In this document: positions 62,222 to 64,000 of the stretch, in pieces
Position numbering within the stretch: the stretch's first letter is position 1
How the letters are laid out: every line of letters starts with the position of its first letter
Assembly (NCBI GenBank): GCA_947500445.1
Contig: CANMSB010000019.1
Span: 25,719-89,718, forward strand
Source of the DNA: an uncultured Flavobacteriaceae bacterium
GTDB lineage: Bacteria; Bacteroidota; Bacteroidia; Flavobacteriales; Flavobacteriaceae
Reading direction: 5' to 3'
DNA: 64,000 nucleotides
Position numbers and translations under genes: made by a program
The notes under the pieces: generated by a model
Seen by the model: the letters and a program-made list of their open reading frames with translations, nothing else
Database searches by the model: none
Told to the model about the DNA's origin: nothing

Positions 62222-63604
62222 ATGAAAAAGTTGTCCACTTTTAAAACAACACCTACCAAAATATCCCCCACTATGCAAAAACCCTTGGTTTCGGTATCCC
62301 AATTAACGGTTTTCAAAAACCGGAAACGCATTTTATCTAATCCGTTGCCCTTTCACAATGAGAATTTTGAGAAGTACGGGGACACCTTTATGGTAAACAT
62401 CGGAATGGGCAGCAAGGTGGTTTTTACCCGCAACGCGACCACCATCAAACACATTTTACAGAAAAACCAAAAGAACTATCATAAGTCTTCCTTACAGACG
62501 AAAGACCTGGCCAAATATATCGGTAGGGGACTCTTGACCTCTAACGGAGAATTCTGGCGGGTACACCGCAGAATGGTACAACCCGCATTTCACAAAAAAA
62601 AGTTGAAAGGGCTGTTGGGAATGATGCTGGAAGCCATAACGGAAGAATTGTCCGAAGTGCCTACCGGAAAACCGATAAACGTATTTCCGCTTATGGGCGA
62701 TCTGGCATTTCAAGTAGTGGCAAAATCGCTTTTTAGTGCCGGGGACATTCGCGCGCGAATGCGTAAACTACAGGACATTACCACCACCAATCAAAAAATG
62801 TTGATCAAGGAGATGCGGCAACCCTATCTGAAATGGTGGTTTCAACTAACGGGAGCGATCAATCATCATTTGGAACTTTCCAAGGATGCGCAGCATCTAT
62901 TGAACGAGATCATACAGGAACGTGTCGATTCCGATACGGAGAAAGACGACCTGCTGGATATGTTGTTGCAAGCGCGTTACGAAGATGGTACGCCCATGCC
63001 CCGAAAACAGTTGATCGATGAAGTATTGATCTTATTTACCGCGGGGCACGAAACCACTGCAAATACCTTAAGTTTTACCCTGTTTTTGTTGGCCAAACAT
63101 CCCGAAATCCAAGAAAAACTGTATAACGAGGCCAAGGAAACGGACTTTGAAAATGGAGACCTGATGGCCAGTTTAGGGGCGTTGCCCTTTACCAAACAAT
63201 GCATCGAGGAATCGATGCGACTGTATCCGCCGGTATATGTAATCGACAGGGTAAGTTTGGATGATGACACCATTGACGGACATCATTTTAAAAAACGGAC
63301 CGTTTGGTTGATGAGTATTTACGAGCTGCACCGGCATGCCGAATTTTGGGAAAATCCTGATGATTTTCGACCGGAGCGCTTCCACGTATCCAATAAAAAG
63401 GACTTTTCGGATTACTATTTTCCGTTCGGTGCCGGACCGCGCATGTGCGTGGGCAACAATTTTGCGATGTACGAAATGATCATGACCGTAGCCATTTTGG
63501 TGAAAAAGTTTCGGCTCTCCACCTCCTTGGACGAAGTGGTGCTAAATCCATTGATTTCCCTAAAGCCCGAAAGTGTACCGGTGAAATTTGAGCCTAGGGA
63601 ATAG
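62222..63604 (+). CDS. Cytochrome P450
   Basis: A heme-thiolate monooxygenase of 460 aa. The landmark motifs are present: I-helix oxygen-binding segment FTAGHETTA near 273-281, the K-helix ExxR as EESMRLYPP near 325, the PERF segment DFRPERF, and the heme-binding loop FPFGAGPRMCVGNNFA with cysteine ligand at residue 409. The N-terminus has no membrane anchor, so it is probably soluble. No ferredoxin or reductase gene is near, so the redox partner is elsewhere. It resembles the fatty-acid hydroxylating (CYP4/CYP102-like) part of the family, but the substrate is not determinable. It may share the ruvB transcript. Confidence 0.95.
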   Translation: MKKLSTFKTTPTKISPTMQKPLVSVSQLTVFKNRKRILSNPLPFHNENFEKYGDTFMVNIGMGSKVVFTRNATTIKHILQKNQKNYHKSSLQTKDLAKYIGRGLLTSNGEFWRVHRRMVQPAFHKKKLKGLLGMMLEAITEELSEVPTGKPINVFPLMGDLAFQVVAKSLFSAGDIRARMRKLQDITTTNQKMLIKEMRQPYLKWWFQLTGAINHHLELSKDAQHLLNEIIQERVDSDTEKDDLLDMLLQARYEDGTPMPRKQLIDEVLILFTAGHETTANTLSFTLFLLAKHPEIQEKLYNEAKETDFENGDLMASLGALPFTKQCIEESMRLYPPVYVIDRVSLDDDTIDGHHFKKRTVWLMSIYELHRHAEFWENPDDFRPERFHVSNKKDFSDYYFPFGAGPRMCVGNNFAMYEMIMTVAILVKKFRLSTSLDEVVLNPLISLKPESVPVKFEPRE

Positions 63605-64000
63605 GGGAAGTTGAAGTACAAGCTCAAGTGTCAAACACAAATACAAATTCAAGCTCAAATATCAAATTCAAGCTCAAATATCAACTTCAAAACTAGAATT
63701 GCCACTAACCACTTTTTACCAACTACTAACCACTAACCACTAACCATTGTTAATTACTAATTGTTCATTGTTCATTGAAAAAAGACTGCTTCGCTGAAGG
63801 AACAAGGAGAAAAGACAAGTTCAAGTGTCAAATACAAATACAAAAATCAAATTCAAGCTCAAATATTAAATTCAAAACTAGAATTGCTCCTAACCACTTT
63901 TTACCAATTACTTTTTACTAACCACTCAATAGTGTCCGGTTGTAACTAAAAGATTTTCAATTGGTTGCAATTGTCGTTCTTTGAAATTTGAAATTCGTTC
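63605..64000. repeat. Degenerate AT-rich repeat region at the window's end
   Basis: Two diverged copies of a block of about 110 bp (63618-63725 and 63815-63927), each running from ACAAG(C/T)TCAAGTGTCAAA through AAACTAGAATTGC and CTAACCACTTTTTACCAA to short tandem units. Inside are repeated 10-13-mers such as CAAATTCAAGCT, the 8-mer ACTAACCA and the 7-mer TTCATTG. No open frame, RNA or intact mobile element was found. The last ~70 bases from 63929 look different, opening with TAGTGTCCGGTTGTAAC. Confidence 0.7.

Noticed and set aside
63618..63927. A CRISPR array
   Set aside because: Repeats are short, overlapping and variable, spacers are not unique, and there are no cas genes in the window.

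Overview
The window comes from the chromosome of a member of the Bacteroidota, almost certainly a flavobacterium of the family Flavobacteriaceae (marine Maribacter/Zobellia/Muricauda-like; the genus is a guess). The evidence is as follows. Promoters repeatedly match the flavobacterial -7 element TAnnTTTG, in the best cases with a -33 TTTG about 17-19 bp upstream. Shine-Dalgarno sequences are almost absent. There are type IX secretion (T9SS) sorting domains, a TonB-dependent receptor, an alternative complex III plus cytochrome oxidase operon, DUF5916 and DUF2723 proteins, and ribosomal protein S2 with a long C-terminal extension. No phage, plasmid, CRISPR or intact insertion sequence is seen. 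Most of the window is core genome.

Layout. 1-9.7 kb (minus strand): a tricorn-like protease, a small PAP2-like membrane protein overlapping rpoN, asnS, and an RND/MMPL exporter. 10.2-12.6 kb (plus): a modular secreted beta-helix protein with a T9SS signal, isolated between two non-coding stretches of about 0.5 kb. 13-22.5 kb: a translation cluster on the minus strand (rplM-rpsI, rpsB-tsf, pyrH-frr), split by a plus-strand M61 peptidase and a TonB-dependent receptor. 22.7-26.5 kb: a DUF5916 outer-membrane-type protein, a lipoprotein, and a minimal T9SS-domain protein. 26.6-33 kb: polA, a Tat-exported glycosylasparaginase, cutC, a membrane metallophosphoesterase and a thioredoxin-fold protein lacking its cysteines. 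33.3-39.8 kb: a DUF2723 membrane glycosyltransferase-like protein, tRNA-Gln with a duplicated tail, a lipoprotein and a cation/proton antiporter. 40.3-45 kb: rimP-nusA-infB behind a leader carrying a terminator-like hairpin. 45-45.4 kb: a SPOR protein. 45.5-57.6 kb: the respiratory operon actABCDEF-coxB-coxA, with a clear promoter and terminator. 57.8-63.6 kb: a DUF2807 protein, an acyl-CoA oxidase, ruvB and a cytochrome P450. 63.6-64 kb: degenerate repeats.

How the genes work together. The act/cox operon encodes a quinol-oxidising complex that passes electrons through c-type hemes to an A1-type heme-copper oxidase. The rplM, rpsB, pyrH and rimP groups supply translation, UMP phosphorylation and transcription elongation. 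The secreted and outer-membrane proteins fit a polymer-degrading marine lifestyle.

Most worth a second look: (i) a small palindromic repeat beginning TAATACCATTTCAAAG whose first triplet is the TAA stop codon of at least three different genes; (ii) the same helix-hairpin-helix-like C-terminal module on ribosomal protein S2 and on the membrane subunit ActC; (iii) a terminator-like hairpin about 30 nt into the rimP-nusA-infB leader; (iv) a 123-bp tandem duplication of the tRNA-Gln 3' end with its terminator; (v) promoters placed so close to ATG that ruvB and a phosphoesterase gene should be leaderless or nearly so. Residue positions are hand counts, and no database search or folding program was run.
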